29,542 nt of DNA from Sulfurovum sp. (GTDB lineage: Bacteria; Campylobacterota; Campylobacteria; Campylobacterales; Sulfurovaceae), in NCBI GenBank assembly GCA_024637255.1, contig JAGXFO010000010.1:1-29542 (forward strand), written 5' to 3'. A program made the position numbers and the translations under genes. The notes beneath the pieces are model-generated. The model made no database searches and was not told where the DNA came from. It saw nothing but the letters and a program-made list of their open reading frames with translations. Position 1 is the stretch's first letter; the number at the start of each line of letters is the position of its first letter. Below are positions 15,660-24,128 of this stretch, one piece after another.

Positions 15660-18230
15660 ATGGCCTTATTAGAAGAATATAGAGCACATACAGCTGAACG
15701 CGCAAATCTAGGTGTACCACCTCTTTCATTGACAGCAGACCAAACAGCACAACTCGTAGAGTTACTTAAAGCAAGCCCAATCGTTGATGCGGCATATGCT
15801 ATGGAGCTTTTTGAAAATAAAATCCCAGCAGGCGTGGATGATGCAGCCTACATCAAGGCAGCATTTTTAAATGACATTGTTCAAGGTAAAGTAGTCTGTG
15901 AGCAGATAGATGCCGTTAAAGCAACGGTTCTTTTGGGAACGATGTTAGGTGGATTTAACGTGGCACCTCTTGTGGATGCACTTGCGTCATCTGACAAAGC
16001 AGTAGCCCAGTCAGCAGCTACACAACTTAAAAATACACTGCTTGTTTACAATTCATTTAACGATGTAAAAACACTGATGGATGGCGGTAATGCACTGGCA
16101 AAAGAAGTGGTAGAGTCTTGGGCAAATGCTGAGTGGTTCTACAACAAGCCAGAGATGGAAAAAGAGATCACACTGACTGTTTACAAAATCCCTGGAGAGA
16201 CAAATACAGATGATTTATCTCCGGCATCTGAAGCATTTACAAGAGCAGATATCCCAGTACATGCAAACTCATTTCTAGTGAACAGAATGGAAAATCCATT
16301 AGAAACCATGAATGAACTAAAAACAAAAGGGCATCCATTGGTATATGTTGGTGATGTTGTAGGTACAGGTTCATCAAGAAAGTCAGGTATCAACTCACTA
16401 CAGTGGCACATGGGTGAAGATATTCCTTATATTCCAGGTAAAAGAACAGGTGGTGTAGTGATTGGTGATATTATCGCACCAATTTTCTTTAATACAGCAG
16501 AAGACTCAGGATGTATACCTATTCAGGCGCCAGTAGGTGATCTTAATACGGGTGATGTCATTACACTTAAGCCTTTTGATGGTGTTATAGAGAGAGATGG
16601 AAAAGTGGTTTCTGAATTTACTATCGAGCCAAACACACTTCCAGATGAGATGAGAGCAGGTGGGCGTGTACCACTTATCATTGGTAAAGGCTTGACTTCT
16701 AAAGCCAGAGAAGCACTAGGGTTGGATGCTGGAAATATTTTCATTAAACCGACTATACCTGCAGATAACGGCAAAGGCTTTACACTTGCACAAAAAATGG
16801 TAGGAAAAGCTGCTGGAATTGATGGTGTCAAGCCAGGTGTTTACTGTGAAACAGTATGTACAACCGTTGGTTCACAAGATACAACAGGAGCTATGACAAG
16901 AGATGAAGTAAAAGATCTTGCTGCAGTTAGCTTTGGTGCTGACTTTGTGTTACAGTCATTCTGTCACACATCTGCTTATCCAAAACCAGCAGACATTATA
17001 TTACAACATACACTTCCACAATTTATGACTGAGAGAAAAGGTTTTACTTTGAGACCAGGTGATGGTGTAATTCACTCATGGCTGAACAGAATGTGTCTTC
17101 CAGATACAGTAGGAACTGGCGGGGACTCACACACAAGATTCCCAATCGGTATCTCATTTCCAGCCGGATCGGGCCTTGTTGCTTTTGCAGCAGTTACAGG
17201 TTCTATGCCTCTTACTATGCCTGAGTCTGTACTTGTAAGATTTACAGGTGAAATGCAACCGGGTATTACGCTACGTGATATGGTTAATGCAATTCCTCAC
17301 CAAGCTATTAAAGATGGTTTACTTACCGTTGAGAAAAAAGGTAAGAAAAATATCTTTGCAGGACGTATTCTTGAAATCGAAGGCCTTGAACAACTGAAGT
17401 GTGAGCAGGCATTTGAACTTTCTGATGCTTCAGCTGAGCGTTCAGCAGCTGCATGTACTGTTAAGCTTGATAAAGAGCCGATCATTGAGTATTTAGAGTC
17501 CAACATCGCGCTTATTGAAGAGTTGATTGCTCAAGGCTATGAAGATAAAGCTACTCTTGAGAGACGTGCACAAAAAATGAGAGACTGGGTTGCAAATCCT
17601 GTGCTTCTTGAAGCGGATGTGGATGCCCAATACGCTGCAGTGATTGAGATTAATATGTCTGAAATCAAAGAGCCAATTGTAGCATGTCCAAATGACCCAG
17701 ATGATGTAAAAACACTCTCAGAGGTTCATGAAGCAGGGCTTAGAACAGAAGTAGATGAAGTATTTGTTGGTTCTTGTATGACGAACATTGGTTTATTTAG
17801 AGCCAATGCAGAAGTACTTAGAGGTGAGGGTCCGGTTGAAACAAAACTTTGGATCTGTCCTCCAACTAAAATGGATGAGAAGACACTTCAAGAAGAAGGG
17901 TATTATTCTGTATTTGGTATGGCAGGTGCACGTATTGAGCCTCCAGGATGTTCATTATGTATGGGTAACCAGGCATCTGTTAAGCAAAATGCATGGGTAT
18001 TTTCAACCAGTACAAGAAACTTCGATAACAGACTTGGCAAGGGTTCTCAAGTGTATCTTGGTTCTGCCGAACTTGCAGCTGTTGTTGCACTTAAAGGTAA
18101 ATTACCAACAGCATCTGAGTACTTAGAGATTGTACAAAACAAAATTAAACCAGAAATGTCTGATGATATTTATAAATACTTAAACTTCAATAAAGTTTCT
18201 AAAGCGGAACTTGAAGCGATGGTTGAGTAG
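15660..18230 (+). CDS. acnB: Aconitate hydratase B (bifunctional 2-methylisocitrate dehydratase)
   Basis: An 856-residue AcnB, the TCA-cycle enzyme converting citrate to isocitrate through cis-aconitate; AcnB also hydrates 2-methylaconitate. The 4Fe-4S ligands are clear: Cys706 (VGSCMTNIG) and Cys764/Cys767 (PPGCSLCMGN). The HEAT-like N-terminal domain, the swivel domain (around residues 165-380, with VGTGSSRKSGINS) and the core (GTGGDSHTRF) are in the B-type order. A strong CAGGAG lies 7 bases before the ATG, and TGCTAATAT upstream fits an extended -10. The gene stands alone with its own terminator. It is GC-richer than its neighbours, as expected for a highly expressed gene. Confidence 0.97.
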   Translation: MALLEEYRAHTAERANLGVPPLSLTADQTAQLVELLKASPIVDAAYAMELFENKIPAGVDDAAYIKAAFLNDIVQGKVVCEQIDAVKATVLLGTMLGGFNVAPLVDALASSDKAVAQSAATQLKNTLLVYNSFNDVKTLMDGGNALAKEVVESWANAEWFYNKPEMEKEITLTVYKIPGETNTDDLSPASEAFTRADIPVHANSFLVNRMENPLETMNELKTKGHPLVYVGDVVGTGSSRKSGINSLQWHMGEDIPYIPGKRTGGVVIGDIIAPIFFNTAEDSGCIPIQAPVGDLNTGDVITLKPFDGVIERDGKVVSEFTIEPNTLPDEMRAGGRVPLIIGKGLTSKAREALGLDAGNIFIKPTIPADNGKGFTLAQKMVGKAAGIDGVKPGVYCETVCTTVGSQDTTGAMTRDEVKDLAAVSFGADFVLQSFCHTSAYPKPADIILQHTLPQFMTERKGFTLRPGDGVIHSWLNRMCLPDTVGTGGDSHTRFPIGISFPAGSGLVAFAAVTGSMPLTMPESVLVRFTGEMQPGITLRDMVNAIPHQAIKDGLLTVEKKGKKNIFAGRILEIEGLEQLKCEQAFELSDASAERSAAACTVKLDKEPIIEYLESNIALIEELIAQGYEDKATLERRAQKMRDWVANPVLLEADVDAQYAAVIEINMSEIKEPIVACPNDPDDVKTLSEVHEAGLRTEVDEVFVGSCMTNIGLFRANAEVLRGEGPVETKLWICPPTKMDEKTLQEEGYYSVFGMAGARIEPPGCSLCMGNQASVKQNAWVFSTSTRNFDNRLGKGSQVYLGSAELAAVVALKGKLPTASEYLEIVQNKIKPEMSDDIYKYLNFNKVSKAELEAMVE

Positions 18231-18254
18231 TCATCTTCTATTTGCAGTAACCTC

Positions 18255-18280
18255 CTACCTGCCCTAAATACGGCAGGTAG
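18255..18280 (+). terminator. Hairpin terminator after acnB
   Basis: CTACCTGCC and GGCAGGTAG form a perfect 9-bp stem with an 8-base loop, 24 bases after the acnB stop. The following tract (CAATATATTCTT) is only moderately T-rich, so termination may be imperfect. Confidence 0.75.
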
Positions 18281-18433
18281 CAATATATTCTTCCCCACCC
18301 CTCTTATTCACAATGATGTATCTTTTTACACAATCGGTATATTATAGGAAGTAACCATATTAATAAAACTGATATTATATTATTTTAAGTTACAATTACT
18401 TGTGCTATTAAATAATAAATTAAAGGATTCAAC

Positions 18434-18859
18434 ATGGGTATGTTAATGATTGCTATAGGTATAGGTTTTTTTGGAAGTATTATTGCTTTTTTTATTGTCG
18501 AAGAAATGTCACTGAAAGATGCTAATTTTTCTGACATTAAGGATGTTTTTACACAAGAACTTAGTTTGGATGACAGTTTAACAAAATACGGTACTGTCGA
18601 GTATATGGCGATGTATATTATTGCTGTGTTTATGATTGGTTTGCTAGTCTCAACGCAAATTCTTATACCAAATGGTTTTGGCTTGGGTTTTGACATGGCA
18701 TATGTATTTTTACCACCATTAATCGGTTCACTTATAATCTTCCTGGTTAAATGGAAGCTCCAACCGCTACTTAAATTAATTTCTTCATTTTTGTTTGGCG
18801 CTGGTTATATCGCTGGGTCAGCATTTGCGGTTGCTATAACACATCTTTTATTAACTTAA
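18434..18859 (+). CDS. Hypothetical small membrane protein, 141 aa
   Basis: A 141-residue protein with four predicted membrane helices (about 3-22, 58-78, 88-106 and 114-140). A soluble acidic loop (residues 23-55) lies between the first two. I recognise no family. The last helix is rich in small residues (GAGYIAGSAFAVA). The start is well supported by AAAGGA 6 bases before the ATG. It sits between the acnB terminator and a stretch of decayed genes, with no co-directional partner. Confidence 0.65.
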   Translation: MGMLMIAIGIGFFGSIIAFFIVEEMSLKDANFSDIKDVFTQELSLDDSLTKYGTVEYMAMYIIAVFMIGLLVSTQILIPNGFGLGFDMAYVFLPPLIGSLIIFLVKWKLQPLLKLISSFLFGAGYIAGSAFAVAITHLLLT

Positions 18860-18877
18860 AATACTTAGGGGATATTT

Positions 18878-19024
18878 TTAGAGACTTTCTTTAAAAATAT
18901 TTCTAAATAGTCCGGGGACGCGACAAGGTTTCCCATTATCTGCATACACCAGAGCAACTTCCATACTAAAGACTTTTACTTCTTCTTTCCATAATGCCTG
19001 TCCAATGAAGGAATTATACCTCTT
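18878..19024 (-). pseudogene. C-terminal remnant of a 4HBT-type acyl-CoA thioesterase
   Basis: The reverse strand encodes, with no start codon, KRYNSFIGQALWKEEVKV, then SMEVALVYADNGKPCRVP, and ends FKESL and stop. The pattern [AV]-x-V-Y-x-D-x-x-G-K-P-x-x-[IV]-P is the usual C-terminal part of 4-hydroxybenzoyl-CoA thioesterase-like hotdog proteins. A TGA precedes the fragment, and the N-terminal hotdog helix and catalytic Asp region are gone. It is a clear gene relic, though the subfamily is not certain. Confidence 0.65.
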
Positions 19025-19117
19025 TCAAAAAATATTTCCAAACGAACACATTCGTAATATTTAATTTATGTTTTTAAAGTGTACATTCATTAATGATAGT
19101 ACTTCTAGGATATGCTT

Positions 19118-19312
19118 TTAAATGAATTGGTTAAAAAATACGCTTTGTTTGTCGATGAGAGGAACTGGATGTTTGCGATGGAGCATATAGAGATAGCTTT
19201 CATCATCCAACTTTTTAAGTATATTAATACCTAGCTCCAATGGCTTTAGATGTGCCATCTCTCTGGCATCTAATAAAATCTTTTTCATAGTTTTGTTTGT
19301 CTCATAGTCCAT
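19118..19312 (-). pseudogene. Shortened DUF2249-like protein
   Basis: A 64-residue frame. The segment LLDAREMAHLKPLELGINIL, then YLYMLHRKHPVPLID, is a good match in pattern to DUF2249: L-D-A-R, a P-x-P-L-E-like helix start, then H-R-x-x-P-x-P-L. The usual last strands (about 15 more residues, including a W-H-I-L-I-like end) are missing, replaced by SVFFNQFI and a stop, so the gene looks 3'-truncated. DUF2249 proteins often occur near hemerythrin and NO-related genes. An AAAGG sits directly before the ATG; a Met at residue 9 is another start. It could still be expressed. Confidence 0.55.
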
Positions 19313-19324
19313 CCTTTATAATTT

Positions 19325-19507
19325 TTAATGTATGGTGATCATTTGATCCCACAGTTCTCTTGAGAGAAGTATCTTGCTGACGCGCTCTTGCCATAACGCT
19401 TTAAAAAACTTTTTCTCCTCATCAGAAGCAGTAAGGTTGAGATTTTTTACCATTAAGGGCATCATCTTTTTATCAGCAGGGATTACAGAAGGATCATAAC
19501 TTAATTT
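19325..19507 (-). pseudogene. C-terminal remnant of an unidentified protein upstream of DUF2249
   Basis: The frame is open from a stop at 19508 to a TAA at 19325 and reads KLSYDPSVIPADKKMMPLMV, then LTASDEEKKFFKALWQERVS, then ILLSRELWDQMITIH. This is a convincing helical protein with coding-like composition, but the N-terminus is missing. The only Met starts (19465) lack a Shine-Dalgarno. It ends 12 bases before the DUF2249 relic, so the two were probably one operon. I do not recognise the family. Confidence 0.45.
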
Positions 19508-19804
19508 TTATTCTTATTGTAATGAGCCAATTACTCTTATTGTTTTAATCCTGCTCTTGCTCTCTTCTTTTTCATCGGGATATTTAGAACTTATAAATAC
19601 TATAATGGTTGCTATTTTGCTTATGTGCCCTTTTATAAAAGGACAATTAATAATAGTCTAATTTATGTGCTAAAGACATGTTCAACCGAAATACTGTATC
19701 ATATCTATCCTCTGGTTATGTATGATTTTATCATAAATTGCTGTAGCTTATTGTCTACCAATTAAGTAGATAGTAGTCATTTTATTTACAAAAAAAGGAT
19801 TTTC

Positions 19805-20705
19805 ATGCAGCAATATACCACTTTAAAATCAGATTATAATTTTACCAAGGAAGAAGCTCTCATATTACAAAACTTACATCCAAGAATGGAAAAACTCGCA
19901 GATGAGTTTATTGACGGATTCTATGATTACATCTGGGGGCTTTGGAAAAACAGCAAAATTCTTAAAAAATAAAGAAATTATTGCCCACCATCGTGAGAAG
20001 ATAAAAGAATGGTATGTTAATCTGTTTTGTGGAAACTATGACATGTTGTATTTCACGTATCTATATAATATAGGTGAAATACATGTTAAGATTGGCTTAC
20101 CAACACATTACGTAAACTCTGCATTTACTTTTGTCAGAATGTTTATTTTAGAAAATATTGAAGGAAACTTTGATAATAAAGAAATGCATATAAAAGAGAT
20201 AAAAGCCATTGAAAAGATAATCGATATGAACCTTGATGTTCTTACAAGTTCTTACAGAGAAGAGGAACTCAGTAAATTTTTATCTTTATCAAAAGCTGAA
20301 AAAACAATTTTATCAGGCTTGAAAAAATTTAATTCTTATGTCAATTTTTTCCTTGCAGGGTCTTTGGCTATTGTTGCTTTTTTTGCCATCAGTTTATTTA
20401 TTTATGATATTTATCTGCTCTTTTTTTCAGATATAGGGATAGAAAAAGGTATTTTAACAGTTCTTGGAAGTCTTCTTATCCTATGGGCGGCTATTGAGCT
20501 GATTCAAGAAGAGATACAACATCTCCAAGGTAAAGGCTTCGCTATAGGTGCTTTTATTATGCTGGCAATGGCAGCATTGATTAGAAAGGTACTTATTTAT
20601 TCATTATCTTCAGAAAAATCTGAGGAACTTTTAATTATCGGCGCAGTGATAGTAGGTTTAGCTGTTGCATATTGGCTTGTCGGAACAAAGAAAAAAATAG
20701 TTTAA
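19805..20705 (+). pseudogene. Protoglobin-PsiE membrane fusion, frameshifted at a G5 run
   Basis: Two overlapping frames make one protein if a single G is removed from GGGGG at 19935-19939. The ATG at 19805 (AAGGA Shine-Dalgarno) reads MQQYTTLKSDYNFTKEEA onward to DYIWG and then meets a stop at 19970. The +1 frame continues FGKTAKFLKNKE to 20705, giving 299 residues. Residues 10-150 are a protoglobin (globin-coupled-sensor) domain with proximal His93 in NIGEIHVKIGLP. Residues 165-299 have four membrane helices in the pattern of PsiE (ELIQEE in the middle, a single K-Arg-rich turn, AYWLVG near the end). As written, only a 55-residue peptide would be made without frameshifting. Confidence 0.75.
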
Positions 20706-20823
20706 AGCAAGCATCGAATATATTAACATTGCACATGTTTAAAATATTATTAGAAAAACTACACTATTATGAATGAATCTCTGACCTTGCAATATATATT
20801 TTCATGATTAATTATTATGAAAG

Positions 20824-21279
20824 TTAAAACTCTATTTTTACTTCTTTTGATTTTTGAATATAGAGTAAGGCATTTGTAAAACTATATTGATCCATTTCGT
20901 CTATACCTTCATCTTCATATTCTAATAAATAGTCAAATCCATCTAATTCAATGTTTTTAACTTTTTTTAAGTGAATAATGTAAAATAATAAATCAGCTAA
21001 ATCACTAACTGGGATTATTTCCCTAAAATCTTTATGGAATTCACTTATATATTCACAACATATTTCTTCATTTGACATAAGAAGTATCCAAAGAATAATG
21101 TTGTCTATCTTTTTGGGCGCATTAACCCTGTTTAAAAAACTATTATATATCTCTTTGTTTTGAGATATTTCATCAAGCTGCTCATCGGCTTGTGTTATTA
21201 AAAAGTTGATTCTTGCTTCACTAAGTTTATCATTTTTATAACCATCTAGTACTGACTCTGCAATTTGAAATGTATCCAT
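20824..21279 (-). CDS. Hypothetical acidic protein, 151 aa
   Basis: A 151-residue, very AT-rich, all-helical acidic protein with no recognised domain. It is rich in Ile, Leu, Asp and Glu (for example ARINFLITQADEQLDEIS) with two adjacent Cys in EEICCEY. No signal peptide or membrane helix is seen. A GAGA lies before the ATG at 21279. The low GC and isolation between the broken globin gene and rlpA suggest a recently acquired or fast-evolving gene; an immunity-type role would be a guess. Confidence 0.6.
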   Translation of the reverse strand: MDTFQIAESVLDGYKNDKLSEARINFLITQADEQLDEISQNKEIYNSFLNRVNAPKKIDNIILWILLMSNEEICCEYISEFHKDFREIIPVSDLADLLFYIIHLKKVKNIELDGFDYLLEYEDEGIDEMDQYSFTNALLYIQKSKEVKIEF

Positions 21280-21613
21280 TATCTCTCTTTTTATTTAATA
21301 TGCAATTATTGCAGGATATTCTGAAGATTTCTTTTAATGAGACTAAATATGAAAAGTTTGCTTTGTTTTCTTTGAATATGACTTAATATTCTGCCAAAAA
21401 GTGTTCTTATGCTAATCCTGTTAAGCTTTGGTAATTTTGGATTTTTTATGGCCAAGACCTAGTTGCGCGGCATAATATGTCTAATGAAAAAACTTATTTT
21501 GATATAATGATATAATGATATAAAATAAAAACTTAGTTTTTCGGATTAATTTTGAAATAAAGAAGTAGACTTGAAGTTGAAAAGTTTATATGAGTTACTT
21601 GAAAAGGAAAAAG
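21280..21613 (+). promoter_or_regulatory. Intergenic region with GATATAAT repeats ahead of the RlpA gene
   Basis: This stretch of about 330 bases separates a divergent gene from the RlpA-like gene. At 21501-21524 three direct copies of GATATAA(T/A) provide two perfect TATAAT boxes 8 bases apart (21503 and 21511), so several start sites are possible. The rest shows no convincing frame or RNA gene. Confidence 0.5.
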
Positions 21614-22072
21614 ATGCATAAATATATGCAATGGCTTATTGCACTCTCCTCTTTGTCACTGGTATTTGTAGGTTGTGGCAATTCTGCCATTCCCAATACG
21701 GAGCAGACTGTAGTCAAAGATTGTTTGCAAATCACGCATGACGAGAAGAATTATCGTGTTGACAAAAAGGTCAAAGCCCAAATTGGAAATGCTTCATATT
21801 ATGCCAATTGTATGAAGGGGAGGCGTACAGCAAGCGGTGAAATATGTAATCTTCGCCTGTATACAGCAGCACACCGTACATGGCCTTTTGGAACTATCAT
21901 ACGTGTTACTATGCTTCAAAATGGGAAAAGTGTGATAGTTAAAGTTAATGACAGAGGACCTTTTACTAGAAGTAGAGTGGTTGATCTCTCTACTGCTGCT
22001 GCACAGAAGATAGGATTGATTGGTCCAGGTATTGCCAAAGTCAAGATTGAGAAGCTGGAAAACTTGCATTAA
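21614..22072 (+). CDS. rlpA: RlpA-like septal ring lipoprotein (double-psi beta barrel)
   Basis: A 152-residue lipoprotein. The N-terminus is basic, then hydrophobic, ending in the lipobox VFVGC (lipidated Cys21). The DPBB domain (about 56-148) carries the family motifs GNASYYA, GRRTASGE, TAAHRTWPFGT, VKVNDRGPF (catalytic Asp) and RVVDLS. RlpA cleaves denuded peptidoglycan strands in some bacteria. There is no C-terminal SPOR domain, so septal targeting must differ from that of E. coli. Two domain Cys (in YYANC and EICN) flank the active-site region. I chose ATG 21614 over 21590 because AAAAGGA lies just before it. Confidence 0.88.
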   Translation: MHKYMQWLIALSSLSLVFVGCGNSAIPNTEQTVVKDCLQITHDEKNYRVDKKVKAQIGNASYYANCMKGRRTASGEICNLRLYTAAHRTWPFGTIIRVTMLQNGKSVIVKVNDRGPFTRSRVVDLSTAAAQKIGLIGPGIAKVKIEKLENLH

Positions 22073-22131
22073 AGGTGTTTGGGTTTTTTATTTTTTGTTA
22101 ACTTAAATTCTAGGTGAAGAGATATGGAATT

Positions 22132-22767
22132 TTAGTTTACTATCCTTTTTATCGCTTCAGAACAAACGGTGAGACCCACAGCCCCTGTCACAGCAACACA
22201 GGAGCCTTTTTCTTTACATTTATCTTCTTCGGGTGAAAATACAACTGTAAAGTTTCTGTCAAATTTTGCTTTTTTGAGTTCGTTGCGTATTTTGCGCGCC
22301 AGCGCATCACCGTGTGTTTTCCATATGGAAGCTACTTCTATTTTATTGGCATCATAGCGCTTTGCCGAACCCAATGCCATGATGAGTTTTTTGTAACATT
22401 TTTTGGCTATTTCTATCTTGACCTTGGTTGTGTCTGCAGCATCTATGATGATGTCGTAAGGTTCAAAGTCAAAAGCTGCTACCCATGCCATGTCCATTTG
22501 TTGCTGTATGGTTTTGATACCAGGGTAGAGTGTCGCAAGAGTATCTACTTTACTTTCACCTACGGCATCAGAGCCTATCTGTCGGTTTCTGTTTGTTTCG
22601 TCATAAATGTCATAGTCTAAGATGCTGATGTCTGAAACCCCTGAACGATACAAACAGTCAAGTGCATAAGAACCTACGCCACCTATGCCAAGTATGAGTA
22701 TTTTGGCTTTTTGCAATTTTTCAAAGTCTTCATCCCCAAAGAGCATACGGCAACGTTCAAATCTCAT
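22132..22767 (-). CDS. tcdA: tRNA threonylcarbamoyladenosine dehydratase
   Basis: A 211-residue ThiF/E1-like enzyme that cyclises t6A to ct6A at position 37 of ANN-decoding tRNAs, using ATP. The nucleotide-binding GIGGVGSYALD lies near residues 27-37, followed by the E1 signature ETNRNRQIG and a conserved Lys (ESKV). C-terminal CKEKGSC and the GSCVAVTGAVG end match TcdA rather than ThiF or MoeB. It overlaps surE by ATGA, so translation is coupled; a GTG 6 bases upstream is another start. Whether CsdA/CsdE-type partners exist cannot be seen here. Confidence 0.88.
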   Translation of the reverse strand: MRFERCRMLFGDEDFEKLQKAKILILGIGGVGSYALDCLYRSGVSDISILDYDIYDETNRNRQIGSDAVGESKVDTLATLYPGIKTIQQQMDMAWVAAFDFEPYDIIIDAADTTKVKIEIAKKCYKKLIMALGSAKRYDANKIEVASIWKTHGDALARKIRNELKKAKFDRNFTVVFSPEEDKCKEKGSCVAVTGAVGLTVCSEAIKRIVN

Positions 22768-23543
22768 AGCCACTCATCCAGTGAGCGAATATCATCATAG
22801 CTTGTCATGTCTAAGTGCACGGGTGTGATGGAAACATAACCATCGTTAATCGCTTCAAAGTCTGTGACATGACCTTCTGTTTCCATCCATCCCAAGGCTG
22901 GTAAACCTATCCAATAATACTCTTTTCCTCTTGGGTTGTGGTGTACTTCAGCATGGTGCCCATAGAGACGGTTTCCCGCACGCGTTACCTTAAAGCCCTT
23001 GCACTCGGCACTTGGAATAGGTGGTATGTTGACGTTTAAAAATTTACGTGGAGGTAGGGGAAAATCATTGGCAAATATTTTTTCTACAAGTTTTGCGATA
23101 CTTTCTTTTGCCAGATCATACCCTAGCTCTTTGATGCTCTCACCACTGTTCCTATAGACTTGAGAGATAGCAATCGCCGGAATCCCTTGCAGCACGGCTT
23201 CCATCGCAGCAGATGCAGTACCGGAATAAGTAATGTCTTCGCCCATGTTTGATCCAATATTTATACCAGAGATAACAATATCCGGCCTATTTTCTTTGGT
23301 AAAAAGCTTGTTAAGGGAAAGAAAAACACAGTCCGTAGGTGTACCGTCATCCAATTTGTAGAAATCTTTTTTTACCTCTACAAAGTTGAGAGGTCTGGTC
23401 AGTGTCAGCGAGTGTCCACAGGCTGATTTTTCTGTAGTGGGAGCCACAACAGAAACATGACCTAATGGCTTAAGTGCATCGACAAGTGCTAAAAGTCCTT
23501 TAGACTCAAAACCATCGTCATTTGTGATTAGTATTTGCTTCAT
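22764..23543 (-). CDS. surE: 5'/3'-nucleotidase SurE
   Basis: A 259-residue metal-dependent nucleotidase that dephosphorylates nucleoside monophosphates. Its motifs are ITNDDGF (Asp9-Asp10), Ser40 in EKSACGHSLT, and SGINIGSNMGEDI (conserved Asn pair), with TYSGTASAAMEA after it. These are the metal-binding and active-site elements of SurE. Length is typical. It is the first gene of a two-gene unit with tcdA and is divergent from greA, with 84 bases between their starts. Confidence 0.95.
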   Translation of the reverse strand: MKQILITNDDGFESKGLLALVDALKPLGHVSVVAPTTEKSACGHSLTLTRPLNFVEVKKDFYKLDDGTPTDCVFLSLNKLFTKENRPDIVISGINIGSNMGEDITYSGTASAAMEAVLQGIPAIAISQVYRNSGESIKELGYDLAKESIAKLVEKIFANDFPLPPRKFLNVNIPPIPSAECKGFKVTRAGNRLYGHHAEVHHNPRGKEYYWIGLPALGWMETEGHVTDFEAINDGYVSITPVHLDMTSYDDIRSLDEWL

Positions 23544-23589
23544 TCTCTATACTTTGTGTATTATTTTACCGCCATTATAACCTTTTTGG

Positions 23590-23595
23590 TATAAT
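23590..23595 (+). promoter_or_regulatory. TATAAT -10 box for greA
   Basis: TATAAT lies 38 bases before the GTG start of greA, with a T-rich tract upstream and no TTGACA. It would drive greA and probably the tightly packed genes after it. Confidence 0.55.
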
Positions 23596-23627
23596 ATCTA
23601 TTATATTAAAGTACCAAAGGAATAATC

Positions 23628-24116
23628 GTGCAAAAAGAGCCGATGCTAAGAGAAACCTATGTCAAACTTTCAGAAGAACTTGAACAGCTTAAAACTACCG
23701 AACGAGGTGTCATTGCCGCAATCATTGATGAAGCAAGAGCACAGGGCGATTTGAAAGAAAATGCTGAGTATCATGCAGCCAAAGAGAAACAAGGTCTTAT
23801 GGAGGCACGTATTTCTGAACTTACGGATGTAGTGGGGCGCGCACAAGTAGTGGATCCTTCAACTTTCGAGCATATTAGGGTGAGTTTTGGTTCAACTGTA
23901 TATCTTACAGATCAAAATACAGATGAAGAGATAATTTATACTATTGTGGGAAGTAAAGAATCAAACCCTTCCAAGGGATTGATCTCTATTCAGTCACCTA
24001 TGGCTAGAGTGCTGATAGGTAGAGAAGAGGGAGATGAAGTAGTACTTGTACTTCCTAGCGGCACAAAAAAATATGACATCGAAGAAGTATGTTACAAAGA
24101 AATTGTCTTAGATTAA
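23628..24116 (+). CDS. greA: Transcription elongation factor GreA
   Basis: A 162-residue GreA that enters the RNA polymerase secondary channel and promotes cleavage of backtracked RNA. The N-terminal coiled coil (about 1-76) carries the tip ARAQGDLKENAEYHAAKEKQ with the two acidic residues Asp41 and Glu44. The FKBP-like domain follows, with FGSTVYLTD and the conserved ISIQSPMARVLIGREEGDEV (given as 20 residues). The start is a GTG with AAAGGA 6 bases upstream. It leads a plus-strand run with argC after 12 bases. Confidence 0.96.
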   Translation: MQKEPMLRETYVKLSEELEQLKTTERGVIAAIIDEARAQGDLKENAEYHAAKEKQGLMEARISELTDVVGRAQVVDPSTFEHIRVSFGSTVYLTDQNTDEEIIYTIVGSKESNPSKGLISIQSPMARVLIGREEGDEVVLVLPSGTKKYDIEEVCYKEIVLD

Positions 24117-24128
24117 AGAGGGTTGGAT

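Noticed and set aside
19508..19804. Gap before the globin-PsiE gene
   Set aside because: I looked for further relics and RNA genes on both strands and found only AT-rich sequence with short frames.
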